53,070 nt of DNA from Methanoregula sp. (GCF_003170075.1 NZ_PMZU01000021.1:2804-55873); one strand, 5' to 3'; shown: positions 33,605 through 42,692, counted from the first letter of the stretch. The notes: a model not told the origin generated them from the sequence alone. Translations and numbers: made by a program.

Positions 33605-34235
33605 GCAATTCAACTTTGATGTCTTTTGCCTCGTTCCCGAAGTGGAGCATGGCACAGTAGCCATCCATCGCGGGGCCGGGGTTCACAATTTTTACGCCGT
33701 CAACATCCTTGACGCCACGCTGCTCGTGGATATGGGCGCAGCAGACAAGATCGAAGTCCTTCATGTGGCGGCGGATGCTCTGGCTGCCTACGTGCTCGCT
33801 CTTGATAAGGTCGAGCGTATCGTAGGGCGGTGCATGGGAGATGAGGACGTTGTGAACCGTCTTTTCCATTTTTGCTGTCGCAGCATTGAGCAGATCATCG
33901 ATCTGCTTGTCGGTCAGCTCAAATGGCGTGTTGAACGGCGTTGGGTTCGAACCGCCGACGCCCACAAGCGTCATTTTCCCCAGGTTCATCTGGGCGCCGT
34001 GAAGGCAGATTGCATCCGAGTGTTCGAGCGTATCGAGGATCTCTTTTGGGTCACAGTTGCCCGGTACCGCAAAACAGGGTACATCGATACGTGATAGCAC
34101 GTCGTCAACAATGTCCACAGGACCCATATTGGTAATATCGCCTGCAATAAATACAGCTTCCGGATTCAATTCCAGAAATGAATCAATTTTACCGAATTGA
34201 CCATGGAGATCTGCTATCAAAAGCACATCTTTCAT
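33594..34235 (-). CDS. Metallophosphoesterase (YfcE/MJ0936-like)
   Basis: The 213-residue calcineurin-like phosphoesterase has the metal ligands in LLIADLHGQFGKID, VFIAGDITNMGP, VPGNCDP, LISHAPPYDTLD and CCAHIHEQRG. The five motifs are complete, so it should be active with two metal ions. The substrate is unknown (cyclic nucleotide or phosphodiester). Its 3' end overlaps that of the CYTH gene on the other strand. It lies six bases downstream of the radical SAM gene, so the two are probably co-transcribed. Confidence 0.9.
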   Translation of the reverse strand: MKDVLLIADLHGQFGKIDSFLELNPEAVFIAGDITNMGPVDIVDDVLSRIDVPCFAVPGNCDPKEILDTLEHSDAICLHGAQMNLGKMTLVGVGGSNPTPFNTPFELTDKQIDDLLNAATAKMEKTVHNVLISHAPPYDTLDLIKSEHVGSQSIRRHMKDFDLVCCAHIHEQRGVKDVDGVKIVNPGPAMDGYCAMLHFGNEAKDIKVELLTV

Positions 34236-34241
34236 GGTATA

Positions 34242-35351
34242 TCATTTCAAATAGCGTCTAAAAAACCTTATCTCAGGCTCATTCCACGAACCGGTCAGTT
34301 TCCCTCCGAGAGCGAGATCGCCGCAGACCTTTTCTGTTTCCGAAAGTAGCGACCGCGCACGGGTTCCGGCAAGCGGCGTACCGGGAAGCGGGATAAACCG
34401 GTGGACATGGATCTTTCCCATCCGGGCAACCTCCTGTATGGCGGCAACGGTCTCCCGCTGTTCCTCATCAGTTTCATACGGGAACCCGACAATGAAATCA
34501 ACAATCGGGGTGATCCCGGTATCCAAACAGAGTTCCGCTGCCCGGATCGCCTCCGCGATCGTGTGCCCCCGGTGCAACCGTGAGAGGATCGCATCGCTTC
34601 CTGACTGGGCGCCAAAGTGCAGTTTTGTGTTGGTGCAGTAATCCGTGATAAGGGCAAGCGACTCTTCGCAGATAAACTCCGGCCTGACCTCGCTTGGGAA
34701 CGTCCCAAAAAAGATCTCGTGGTCGAGTTTTCTTAAGAGGTGTCCGATCTTGTCGAACCGGGGATGGAGCCCGTCCGAGCCATAGGCAAAGGCATTTGGG
34801 GTGACAAAGCGAGCCTGCCCGTACCGGTTTGCATACCGGGCGATCTCGTCGATCGACCGGTGCCGCATGCAGTGCCCGAATATCTGCGGGGTCTGGCAGT
34901 AGCCGCAGGCAAACGGGCACCCACGGGAGATCTCCACGTACCCTTTTACGAGAGAGAACGCGGGATATGCATCGAGCCGGACGCTGCTTTTTGCCGGCTC
35001 ATACCAGTCACGGGTTACAACGCCGGGAATATGCCCGTCCCTTCCGGCCTCGATCTCTGAAAGCAGCCGGGGAAGCGTATATTCCCCCTCCCCCACGACA
35101 ACGTAATCCGCATATACAGCCACCTCCGGCCAGCAGGCCGTTGCATGCGGCCCTCCCACGATAGTTATGCAGTCCGCATCCGCGATCTCATCGCGGTACA
35201 AACGTTCATTGATCGAATTGAGGGAGTAGCATGTAATATCCGGTGCCGGCCGGGCGACCGGGTACAGGTGCCAGCCGGTCTTTTCGCATGCGGCACCAAG
35301 AACGGCAAAGGAATTCCGTGCCGCGGGGATCTCCCGCCAGTTCACCTGCAT
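34242..35351 (-). CDS. B12-binding-type/radical SAM protein (MJ1487-like family)
   Basis: 369 residues. The N-terminal about 130 residues form an open alpha/beta domain like B12-binding radical SAM proteins (CITIVGGPHATACWPEVAVY), though no DxHxxG cobalamin motif is obvious. The radical SAM motif is SRGCPFACGYCQTPQ (C-x3-C-x2-C), followed by the barrel with HFGAQSGSDAILSRLHRGHT and VDFIVGFPYETDEEQRE. Members are widespread in methanogens (TIGR04013-type) with no firm function. Roles in tRNA or cofactor methylthiolation are only guesses. Confidence 0.85.
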   Translation of the reverse strand: MQVNWREIPAARNSFAVLGAACEKTGWHLYPVARPAPDITCYSLNSINERLYRDEIADADCITIVGGPHATACWPEVAVYADYVVVGEGEYTLPRLLSEIEAGRDGHIPGVVTRDWYEPAKSSVRLDAYPAFSLVKGYVEISRGCPFACGYCQTPQIFGHCMRHRSIDEIARYANRYGQARFVTPNAFAYGSDGLHPRFDKIGHLLRKLDHEIFFGTFPSEVRPEFICEESLALITDYCTNTKLHFGAQSGSDAILSRLHRGHTIAEAIRAAELCLDTGITPIVDFIVGFPYETDEEQRETVAAIQEVARMGKIHVHRFIPLPGTPLAGTRARSLLSETEKVCGDLALGGKLTGSWNEPEIRFFRRYLK

Positions 35352-35404
35352 ATCTTGTATCCGCCTTTACATACTGCTAAAAATAGAGAACGATAGACTC
35401 GCTT

Positions 35405-35878
35405 TTAGCCCCGCGTGCGGTACTCGCGGAGGACATCGACAATCTTGTAGGTCTGGCCGTTGTTCATCGTAACCGAAACCTGCACGCGGTCGGCCTGACC
35501 GGTCAGGGATCCACTGCCCCGTGTCCCGTCAAGATTGAATATGTCCCCTTTATTGGAGCCGAGCGTTGCGGTCTGGGTCGATCCGTCGGCCCGCGTCAGG
35601 GTGATATCGATCTTCTTGACATTGACCTGCCCCTGGCCCCCTTCAAATGTCACAGGTATTTTGCCGAGGTAATCTTTTTCCCCGACCGTGACCGTCACCG
35701 CGATGTTATCGGGCATCACATCGGTGGGACTTGTGGTGAGGCTGGAAGAAGAGGGCGTACCGGATGAACCTGCTGTACTTCCGGACGTGGTAACCGTGGA
35801 CTGCGAACTGGTGCAGCCGGCAAGAGCAACCGCAACACAGATGAGGAAAATAATCGCAATAAACGCACTGGCTTTCAT
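35405..35878 (-). CDS. Hypothetical surface lipoprotein
   Basis: 157 residues with signal IAIIFLICVAVALAGC and a lipobox cysteine near residue 21, then a Ser/Thr-rich linker and a beta-rich domain beginning VTVGEKDYLGKIPVTFEGGQ and ending in VDVLREYRTRG. The domain resembles the beta-sandwich of archaeal pilin-like or type IV pilus accessory proteins, but this is only an impression. It is probably lipid-anchored and external, and likely monocistronic. Confidence 0.7.
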   Translation of the reverse strand: MKASAFIAIIFLICVAVALAGCTSSQSTVTTSGSTAGSSGTPSSSSLTTSPTDVMPDNIAVTVTVGEKDYLGKIPVTFEGGQGQVNVKKIDITLTRADGSTQTATLGSNKGDIFNLDGTRGSGSLTGQADRVQVSVTMNNGQTYKIVDVLREYRTRG

Positions 35879-36069
35879 ATCAGATGATAAGGGGATTGTT
35901 TTATTTGTTCATTACGATCTCCTGGCACTCTGTTGAGATGGGCATGAACACAGATATTCACATTCAATCCAAAAAAACCGGTAAAAAATGTGTGAGGGAT
36001 CCCCGCCTCATGGTCTCTTGAGAGTCACGACAGGTCAGGGAAGGATTCTGATATTGTTTAGCTGCCAAT

Positions 36070-36102
36070 CCGCCACAAGGGGCGTCCCTTCGGGGGTGGC
36101 GG
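36070..36102. repeat. Strong GC-rich hairpin
   Basis: CCGCCAC (36070-36076) pairs with GTGGCGG (36096-36102), and AAGGG (36077-36081) pairs with CCCTT (36086-36090) around the loop GCGT, leaving a one-sided bulge CGGGG. It lies 39 bases beyond the stop of the AcnX small subunit gene and may end or stabilise that transcript. Confidence 0.45.
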
Positions 36103-36140
36103 CATTCATCGTACATGAAACGGGTAATGCTCTTCTCACC

Positions 36141-36554
36141 TTACTGTAGAGTTCCCTCGTACTTCATCATCCCGCGATCTCCGTCCACGGCAACACATGT
36201 CCCGTTCCTGAGCCGGTTGAGCGGGATATCCGGTCGGTCGATCATCGGGATATTCCCGATAATCGCCCCGGTTGCGATAATGGGTTCCGCCTCGGTATTC
36301 ACGATGGCCACAGGAGCATGACCGTTCCGGGCGAGGGCATACAGCACGTACGAGCCGACAGTCGATCCCTTGCCGTACGGGAACGCGAGCACGGTACCGG
36401 CAACCGAAGTACCCTCAAGCGGGTGGCCCTTCTCCACAATAACCCCCGTCTCGGGATCAACCCCGGAAAGAAACGATATCGGGGCAGGACTCACGAGCAG
36501 CCTGCCCGATCCTCTGCCCCTTGAAATGCTGCGACCGGTAATTATCAAAATCAC
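36141..36554 (-). CDS. Phosphomevalonate dehydratase small subunit (AcnX swivel, DUF126)
   Basis: The small subunit of the aconitase-X enzyme of the archaeal mevalonate pathway, which dehydrates 5-phosphomevalonate on the way to isoprenoid lipids. About 137 residues, with FLSGVDPETGVIVEKGHPLE, AFPYGKGSTVGSYVLYAL and ATGAIIGNIPMIDRP, the DUF126 hallmarks. The large subunit is not in this window. The frame is open further upstream, but the DUF126 fold begins at ITGRSISRGRGSG, so GTG 36554 or TTG 36548 is the likely start. It is divergent from PAN1, with only about 30 bases between starts. Confidence 0.85.
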   Translation of the reverse strand: MILIITGRSISRGRGSGRLLVSPAPISFLSGVDPETGVIVEKGHPLEGTSVAGTVLAFPYGKGSTVGSYVLYALARNGHAPVAIVNTEAEPIIATGAIIGNIPMIDRPDIPLNRLRNGTCVAVDGDRGMMKYEGTLQ

Positions 36555-36558
36555 ACCA

Positions 36559-36584
36559 CATAAATGGTTGAAGATGCAGATATA
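36559..36584. promoter_or_regulatory. Interlocked divergent promoters of PAN1 and the AcnX small subunit
   Basis: CATAAAT at 36559-36565 lies about 22 bases before the PAN1 ATG (36584). On the other strand, CATATATC at 36577-36584 lies about 25 bases before GTG 36554. Each TATA box sits at the start of the opposite gene, which fits two leaderless transcripts that compete for the same 30 bases. Confidence 0.45.
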
Positions 36585-37759
36585 TGAGTAATATGGAAGA
36601 GACCTCGGTCGATAACGCGGCACCTCAGAGTCAGAGCGAACTCAAATACCAGATCCAGCTTAACGAACTTGAGGCGGCGCTCCTTGAACAGAAGGTCAGA
36701 GCCGAAGATCTCCAGAAAGAAAATGCACAGCTGAAAAGGGAGAACAACCAGCTCAAGCGCATGCCGCTCTTTGTGGCAGTTGTTGTAGATATTCTGGAGA
36801 ACAACGAGATCTATCTCCGCCAGCAGGGAAACAACCAGGAGTACCTCACCCATGCATCCGATGAGATCCGTCCGCTGATAAAACCCGGCACGAAAGTTGC
36901 CGTCAATAACGCGCTCTCGATCGTCAAGGTGATCGGAAACGTGTACGATTCCCGTGTCCGGGTGATGGAACTGGAGGAGTCCCCCGACATCTCCTATTCG
37001 CAGATCGGTGGCCTCACCGATGAGATCAAGGAAGTGCGGGAAGCCGTGGAGTACCCGCTCACAAAACCCGAGATCTTCAAGCGCATCGGCGTCGAGCCTC
37101 CGAAGGGCATCCTTCTCTATGGCTCGCCCGGTACCGGAAAAACCCTGATCGCAAAGGCGGTCGCCCACGAGGCCAAGGCTACCTTTATCCGCATGTCAGG
37201 CAGCGAGCTTGTGCACAAGTTCATCGGCGAAGGGGCGGGGCTTGTCCGGGAGCTCTTCACACTCGCCCGGGAACGGGCGCCGGCGATCGTCTTTATCGAC
37301 GAGATCGATGCGGTCGGCAGTATGAGGACAAACGACGGGACGAGCGGCAGTGCCGAGGTCCAGCGCACGCTCATGCAGCTCCTCGCTGAGATGGACGGCT
37401 TTGACAACCGGGGGGATATCCGGATCATGGCAGCGACGAACCGGGTGGACATGCTCGACCCGGCTCTTCTGAGGCCCGGCCGGTTCGACCGGTTGATCAA
37501 GATCCCGCTGCCCGATCAGGCAGCAAGGCTGGAGATCCTAAAGATTCACACCAAAAAAATGCATCTCGCTAATGTGAGCCTCGATGTTATCGCGACCATG
37601 ACCGAAGCCACTACCGGGGCAGAACTCCAGGCAATCTGCCGCGAGGCGGGGATGATGGCCGTGCGCCGGGACGCACCATCTGTAGAGATGCTGGATTTCA
37701 TCAGTGCCGTGCGCAAGGTCAAGACCGACATGATGACCGATACCCGGATGTATACCTGA
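36584..37759 (+). CDS. Proteasome-activating nucleotidase PAN (copy 1)
   Basis: The 391-residue AAA+ ATPase unfolds proteins and feeds them to the 20S proteasome. An N-terminal coiled coil (about 10-60; LNELEAALLEQKVRAEDLQK) precedes the OB domain (LFVAVVVDILENNEI). The AAA module has Walker A GSPGTGKT (the usual PAN form is GPPGTGKT), pore loop KFIGEGA, Walker [13 protein letters not shown] and arginine-finger region [11 protein letters not shown]. It ends in MYT, a proper HbYX gate-opening motif. Start ATG 36584 or 36593. A second PAN gene lies 1.6 kb downstream in convergent orientation. Confidence 0.94.
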   Translation: MSNMEETSVDNAAPQSQSELKYQIQLNELEAALLEQKVRAEDLQKENAQLKRENNQLKRMPLFVAVVVDILENNEIYLRQQGNNQEYLTHASDEIRPLIKPGTKVAVNNALSIVKVIGNVYDSRVRVMELEESPDISYSQIGGLTDEIKEVREAVEYPLTKPEIFKRIGVEPPKGILLYGSPGTGKTLIAKAVAHEAKATFIRMSGSELVHKFIGEGAGLVRELFTLARERAPAIVFIDEIDAVGSMRTNDGTSGSAEVQRTLMQLLAEMDGFDNRGDIRIMAATNRVDMLDPALLRPGRFDRLIKIPLPDQAARLEILKIHTKKMHLANVSLDVIATMTEATTGAELQAICREAGMMAVRRDAPSVEMLDFISAVRKVKTDMMTDTRMYT

Positions 37760-37797
37760 TCCAAGGGGGCGATCAGCAGGAATACCGGAGCGCCCAG

Positions 37798-38307
37798 ATG
37801 AATATTCTGTTGATCCAGCGGGAAGGCATCGATCTCCACCACACCCTTTTTGCATCCGAGACCAGCCGTCTCGCACTCCGTTTTTACCACCCGAAAAAGA
37901 TCCCCTCCGGCGTGTATATTTCGGTCGCCATGCTCGGAAGCGCCCTCTCGCTTGTGTCTGAACTGCGCTGGTACATCCGGCGCTATGTGAGAGAGACCCT
38001 TTTTGAAGTTGAAAACGGGATCTTCTGCACGCAGACCCTCGCGCAGGATGTCTACTATGAGCGCACGGCGATACTCGAAAAACCGTGGGCGTTCCGCCGG
38101 CTCTATGGTTTTTCCCGTGGAAGACTAACACGCCGGATCGTGATGTCCCCGGGGTCAACCGCACAGGACTATTCACAGGATCTCCCCGGCACCGACACTA
38201 CAATCGAAGTCTGGTGCACGGAAGACGAGGTAGAGGATATCGGGGAGCCGATTCCGTTAGAGGACGCGGGGGAGATACCCGATGCCGGGACCGATGGGGA
38301 TCAATAA
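37798..38307 (+). CDS. Conserved hypothetical protein after PAN1
   Basis: 169 residues with no signal or membrane segment. The N-terminal 130 residues look like a compact alpha/beta fold (LLIQREGIDLHHTLFASETS; HPKKIPSGVYISVAMLGSA; SELRWYIRRYVRETLFEVEN), followed by an acidic tail rich in Asp/Glu. It starts 38 bases after PAN1 in the same direction and is probably co-transcribed, so a link to proteolysis is possible. No family is assigned with confidence. Confidence 0.65.
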   Translation: MNILLIQREGIDLHHTLFASETSRLALRFYHPKKIPSGVYISVAMLGSALSLVSELRWYIRRYVRETLFEVENGIFCTQTLAQDVYYERTAILEKPWAFRRLYGFSRGRLTRRIVMSPGSTAQDYSQDLPGTDTTIEVWCTEDEVEDIGEPIPLEDAGEIPDAGTDGDQ

Positions 38308-38433
38308 CCCACGATTCAGGCATTTACCCGACAGATTCCAGTTGAGTAAACATCCGGAACAGGTTTACTGTCCCTTTTTCGTGTGAACAAGAAAACACAA
38401 TCGTAATTAAAAAAAGTGATGCCGGGATACCGG

Positions 38434-39117
38434 TTACTGCTTTTTGGTGAGGTTATCCAGTTTTATCGTGAATGTAAGGTTCTCACCGGCCATGCGGTTG
38501 TTAGCGTCAAAGGTAACGGTCTTCGGCGTGACATTGAGGATTTTTATGGTGCTATAGGTATTTGCTGTTTTGTAGTGGACGGTGTAAAGCTGTCCTACAA
38601 CGAAGGTGGTGTTTTCAATTGGGCCGGTACGATTGATAGTCTGGACGAGTCCCGGGTCATATGCACCATAGGCCTTGGTGTAGGGGATAGTCACCGTTTT
38701 TATCTGGTTTACCGACATTCCGGTCACCGCTTCATCAAAACCGGGTATGACACTTGAATTACCCAAGGTAAACGTAATGGGCTGCGTGCTGTTCATGTTT
38801 GAGTCAAACACGGTGCCGTTATCAAACGCCCCGGTGTAATACACAGATACCGTATCCCCTTTTGTCGCAACCGACGCGGTGAGATAGACAAATGCACACG
38901 CCGCAGCAACGATTATGACAACCGCCACACCGATGGTGATTAGGAGGTTCCGCTGTTTCTCCCGCTTCCCGTTATCTGGGATGGCATCCTTCAATTTTAA
39001 GGTTTTTCCTTTCTCATCCCCCGGGGTGTTTTCCGGCGTGTCCTTTTTCTCCACCACAGACCCGGTGTTTTCTTCCGTGGTTTTTGGAGAGTCTTCTGGT
39101 GTCTTTGGATCACTCAT
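38434..39117 (-). CDS. Membrane-anchored FKBP-type peptidyl-prolyl isomerase
   Basis: 227 residues. A 60-residue charged, disordered cytosolic N-terminus (Pro/Glu/Lys/Thr-rich) precedes one helix, LLITIGVAVVIIVAAACAFV, then an FKBP domain outside the cell (DTVSVYYTGAFDNGTVFDSN; FTLGNSSVIPGFDEAVTGMS; TIPYTKAYGAYD) with an extended flap. It should help fold exported proteins. It is the second FKBP of the window and differs from the cytosolic one at 32344 in topology. It is flanked by the two PAN loci. Confidence 0.9.
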   Translation of the reverse strand: MSDPKTPEDSPKTTEENTGSVVEKKDTPENTPGDEKGKTLKLKDAIPDNGKREKQRNLLITIGVAVVIIVAAACAFVYLTASVATKGDTVSVYYTGAFDNGTVFDSNMNSTQPITFTLGNSSVIPGFDEAVTGMSVNQIKTVTIPYTKAYGAYDPGLVQTINRTGPIENTTFVVGQLYTVHYKTANTYSTIKILNVTPKTVTFDANNRMAGENLTFTIKLDNLTKKQ

Positions 39118-39338
39118 AATGTTCCACTTCGATTACATCCTGATTCCGTATATTTTCGCGTTGTATGGGAAAAAGTTCGCGGTCACTGGGATGTGTATCC
39201 CACTTTGACAGACAACACGCCAACGATATCGGTCTAAAAAAACATGCACCTGATCTGCCTAAAAATTGTTAAAAAAATACAGAGGATATTATCGTTGATC
39301 GTAACGATCCCGCCGGTCGCATGGACTGTATGTGGATC

Positions 39339-40649
39339 TTACGCAAACATCCTGCCTTCCACATCGGGAACACCACGGTTGAAATCGAGACGGATTTTAT
39401 CGATCGCAGCAAGAAAGTCCTCGCGGGTGATCGCGGATCTCTCGTTCCTGATGGCAAACATCCCGGCCTCCATGCAGATCGCCCGGAGATCGGCGCCGTT
39501 CTTCCCGTCGGTCAAGCCCGCAATTTCTGAAAGAATTACCGATTCGTCCATCGTGAGGGCCCGGGTGTGGACCTTTAAGATGGACAGCCGGCCCTCTTCA
39601 TCCGGCAACGGGATCTCGATGATCCGGTCGAACCTGCCGGGCCGGAGCAGCGCCTTATCAAGAATATCGATCCGGTTTGTAGCCCCGATGATCTTCACAT
39701 CGCCCCGGTTCTCAAAGCCATCCATGCCGGCCAGGAGCTGCATGAGGGTACGCTGCACCTCGCGATCGCCGGAGGTATTTGCCTCGGTCCGTGAGGCGCC
39801 CACCGCATCGATCTCATCGATAAAGATGATGGTCGGCGACTTCTTCTTTGCGAGGTCAAAAAGCTCGCGGACAAGGCGTGCACCCTCGCCGATATATTTC
39901 TGGACAAGCTCGCTTCCGACCACCCGCATAAAATGGGCATTTGTTTCGTGGGCGACCGCTTTTGCAAGCAGGGTCTTGCCTGTCCCGGGCGGCCCGTGGA
40001 GCAGCACACCCTTGGGGGGTTCGATCCCGATACGGGTGAAAAGTTCCGGGCGTTTGAGCGGGAGTTCGACGGCCTCGCGGATCTCGTTTATCTGCTCTTT
40101 TAAGCCCCCGATGTCTGAATAACTCTCCTGGGGTGAGTCCACGAGTTCCATGCCATAAACCTGGGCGTCAAAAGAACTTGGCAGCAGTTCGACAATCGCA
40201 AGCGACTGCTGGTTGAGCGTGCAGCGTGCCCCGGCCTTTAAGTCCTCGGGATTAATACTCGGTGAAGTTCTCACCAGAAACCTCGGCCCGGCGCTGCTCC
40301 TGACAATGACCCGGGATGAATCGATCACGTCAACGACGGTCCCGATGATCAACGGCGGACTCCGGAGCTGTTCACTCTCGCTCTTGAGCTTCCTGACCTC
40401 CCGTTCGTACCGGATCTTCTGGGTCTCGATATAACGCTTATCCGCTTCGATCTGCCGGAGCTGCTCGCGGAGTTCGAGATTGCGTGACTCGAGATTGCTC
40501 ACCCGATCGAGCATCTGGGTCTCGATCTCGTGCTTGTCGTTCTCAATCTGCTGGAGCTGGTCACGCAGCTGCTCACTGAGCGTGCGATACAGTCTGCATA
40601 ACTCTTCCGGGCTCTGCGGTTCGGCTGTATCGCGGAGAATATCGCCCAT
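39339..40649 (-). CDS. Proteasome-activating nucleotidase paralogue PAN2
   Basis: A 436-residue AAA+ ATPase. It starts at ATG 40649 (MGDILRD), with TTGAGG upstream; the frame stays open to 41261 but there it lies antisense to MBF1. A long coiled coil covers about 15-95 and holds an internal near-repeat ([18 protein letters not shown] at 28-45 and [18 protein letters not shown] at 60-77). The AAA part has GPPGTGKT, pore loop KYIGEGA, Walker [13 protein letters not shown] and [11 protein letters not shown]. It ends MFA, an HbFX variant of the HbYX motif. It probably forms an alternative or mixed proteasome cap. Confidence 0.92.
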   Translation of the reverse strand: MGDILRDTAEPQSPEELCRLYRTLSEQLRDQLQQIENDKHEIETQMLDRVSNLESRNLELREQLRQIEADKRYIETQKIRYEREVRKLKSESEQLRSPPLIIGTVVDVIDSSRVIVRSSAGPRFLVRTSPSINPEDLKAGARCTLNQQSLAIVELLPSSFDAQVYGMELVDSPQESYSDIGGLKEQINEIREAVELPLKRPELFTRIGIEPPKGVLLHGPPGTGKTLLAKAVAHETNAHFMRVVGSELVQKYIGEGARLVRELFDLAKKKSPTIIFIDEIDAVGASRTEANTSGDREVQRTLMQLLAGMDGFENRGDVKIIGATNRIDILDKALLRPGRFDRIIEIPLPDEEGRLSILKVHTRALTMDESVILSEIAGLTDGKNGADLRAICMEAGMFAIRNERSAITREDFLAAIDKIRLDFNRGVPDVEGRMFA

Positions 40650-40703
40650 ACGTTCCTCAAATAGGTATATAGGGAAATCTGCATATAAAGTGTTTGTGAG
40701 ATT

Positions 40704-41213
40704 ATGCAGTGCGAAATGTGTGGAGAAACGATTCGCGGTACCCCGAAGCTGATCCGTGTGGAGGGTGCGGAGCTTCAGGTCTGCAGCCGGTGCGGGAAGT
40801 TCGGCACTGAGGTGCAGCAGCCCCGGCGTACTGACGTGCAGCGGCCGGCTGCCCGGCCCGCTCAGGGGGCCCGGGCCCCGCCTATGACGGTTCCCGCACA
40901 GCGGAAACGGGATATGTTCGATTATATGGAGGGCGATATCGTAGAGGATTATGCGGAGCGGATCAGGAACGCCCGCATGGAAAAGGGACTCTCCCAGAAA
41001 GACCTCGCCCTGCAGATGATGGAGCGGGAGCTGCTCATAAAAAAGATCGAAAAAGGAGAGCTGATTCCGGAAGAGGATGTCAGGAAAAAGCTCGAAAAGC
41101 TGCTCGGTATCAAGCTCGTCGACATCCTGACAAGCGATGAGGAAAAGAAGACTCAGGCCAAGATCACCCAGACGCTGGGAGACCTGACCGTAATCCGCAA
41201 AGCAAAGAAATAA
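40704..41213 (+). CDS. Multiprotein bridging factor 1 homologue (MBF1)
   Basis: 169 residues. An N-terminal zinc ribbon has Cys 3, 6, 27 and 30 ([10 protein letters not shown] ... VCSRCGKFG). A Pro/Arg-rich linker and then a Cro-type helix-turn-helix follow ([40 protein letters not shown]). Archaeal MBF1 binds the 30S ribosomal subunit and is linked to stress responses, unlike the eukaryotic coactivator role. It is divergent from PAN2 with 54 bases between starts, so the two may share control. Confidence 0.94.
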   Translation: MQCEMCGETIRGTPKLIRVEGAELQVCSRCGKFGTEVQQPRRTDVQRPAARPAQGARAPPMTVPAQRKRDMFDYMEGDIVEDYAERIRNARMEKGLSQKDLALQMMERELLIKKIEKGELIPEEDVRKKLEKLLGIKLVDILTSDEEKKTQAKITQTLGDLTVIRKAKK

Positions 41214-41445
41214 CGGCAGGTTTTTTACCGCACCCTTTTTTTCAAGAGACACTACTATCACTGCAGTGTGGGGGATATTTCCCGGATGGCAGGCACTCTT
41301 CTGAACGGTGGACGCACATTCCCCCGGAACCGCTTTTCCACTTATTTCCTGAAATACGGCCCGAAGGTATCTTCGCCCCAGACACTGTTTTTATATTCTC
41401 TACCACATACACCTTCCTTGGTATCAACAAAATACCAGGAAACCT

Positions 41446-41886
41446 ATGATGTCAACGGTTGAAGAGAACATGCGTCTCATGCAGACGCTGGACGATGCCT
41501 GGAATGCACAGGACTGGGTAACGTTTGATAAACGCCATGCAGCAGAGGTCGATGTATTCTGGCCCGGGCAGCCGCAGCCAACGCACAGCCGCCATTCTCA
41601 CCGGGAAGAGGCGATTGCCTTCTTCAAGATATTCCCGGACAACAGGGTCGGGAACCGGCCGTACAAGATCTTCTTCGGCCAAGGTGACTATACGTGTTCG
41701 GTTGCCGAATTCACCGGCACTTTCAAGGGCCCGATGACAACTCCTGACGGAAAAGTCATCCCGCCCAATGGGAAGAAGTTCAACGTCGAGTTCTGTACCG
41801 TCGCCCACTGGAAGAAGGGGGAGATCGTCGAGGAGAAACTTTTCTACGATAAGATCTCCCTGATGCAGCAGATTGGCCTGATGTGA
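41446..41886 (+). CDS. SnoaL-like polyketide cyclase family protein
   Basis: 146 residues with a cone-shaped SnoaL/NTF2-like fold: NMRLMQTLDDAWNAQDWVTF, then HREEAIAFFKIFPDNRVGN, GDYTCSVAEFTGTFKGPM and FCTVAHWKKGEIVEEKLFY. This group has no defined substrate and is often seen near redox or detoxification genes. It is the first of several accessory redox genes in the same direction. Starts ATG 41446 and 41449 are both possible. Confidence 0.82.
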   Translation: MMSTVEENMRLMQTLDDAWNAQDWVTFDKRHAAEVDVFWPGQPQPTHSRHSHREEAIAFFKIFPDNRVGNRPYKIFFGQGDYTCSVAEFTGTFKGPMTTPDGKVIPPNGKKFNVEFCTVAHWKKGEIVEEKLFYDKISLMQQIGLM

Positions 41887-41958
41887 GAACAACGGTAGTT
41901 CAAGAGCGGACCGGTTTCACGCTGGTTTCATGCCGTAAATCAAGGACGTTATCTGACC

Positions 41959-42660
41959 ATGACAGAACAAACACAAAAATCCCAGAAACCAAAGAACGAT
42001 CCCATGAAGATCACCGTCACTAAAAACGGCCCCTATATTGTGACCGGGGGTGTCCCGCTCATACAGGAGGAGATCTGCAACGATGACGAGGGTTACTGCC
42101 GGACCTGGCGGAAAGTAAAGGGGTTTCCCGTCCAGGAGACCTATGCCCTCTGCCGGTGCGGCCACTCGCAGAACAAGCCGTTCTGTGACGGGACGCATGC
42201 GAAGATTGTTTTCAACGGTACCGAGACTGCCGGAAACGAACCATACCTCCGGCACCCAAGGATCATCCGGGGCCCGGAACTGGAACTGCTTGATTACGAA
42301 AATCTCTGCGTCCATGCCCGGTTCTGCATGCGGGCCGGCGGGATCTGGAACCTTACAAAACAGTCGGATATCCCGGAAGCCCGTGACACGGCAATAGAGG
42401 AGGCCTGCAACTGCCCGTCCGGCCGGCTCGTCATCAAGGATCAGGAGACCGGCAAAGCTATCGAACCGGCACTGGAGAAATCCATTGTCATCATCGAGTA
42501 TCCCGCAAAAGGCGAGCACGGGCCGCTCTGGGTACGCGGAGGAATACCGGTCGTGTCCGCTGACGGCAAACCGTATACGGTCAGGAACCGGCTCACCCTC
42601 TGCCGGTGCGGGAAGTCGGGCAACAAGCCGTTCTGCGACGGGAGCCATGTACAGCGTTAA
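41959..42660 (+). CDS. Double CDGSH iron-sulfur protein with a central Fe-S-like domain
   Basis: 233 residues. Two CDGSH 2Fe-2S motifs flank the protein: CRCGHSQNKPFCDGTH near residues 63-78 and CRCGKSGNKPFCDGSH near the C-terminus. Between them lies a divergent ferredoxin-like region with NLCVHARFC and EACNCPSGRLVI. This layout, CDGSH with a Fer4-like unit, occurs in anaerobe and archaeal proteins thought to transfer electrons or Fe-S clusters. It is followed after 32 bases by a Rieske gene, which suggests a small electron transfer pair. Confidence 0.9.
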   Translation: MTEQTQKSQKPKNDPMKITVTKNGPYIVTGGVPLIQEEICNDDEGYCRTWRKVKGFPVQETYALCRCGHSQNKPFCDGTHAKIVFNGTETAGNEPYLRHPRIIRGPELELLDYENLCVHARFCMRAGGIWNLTKQSDIPEARDTAIEEACNCPSGRLVIKDQETGKAIEPALEKSIVIIEYPAKGEHGPLWVRGGIPVVSADGKPYTVRNRLTLCRCGKSGNKPFCDGSHVQR

Positions 42661-42692
42661 TGCGGCAATGACCGGAGGAGTTTAGTAAGACT

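Noticed and set aside
40650-41261. Extended 5' part of the PAN2 reading frame (about 200 extra residues)
   Set aside because: It lies antisense to the MBF1 gene, is rich in Leu/His/Pro shadow sequence, and the PAN coiled coil starts at ATG 40649 with GAGG upstream.
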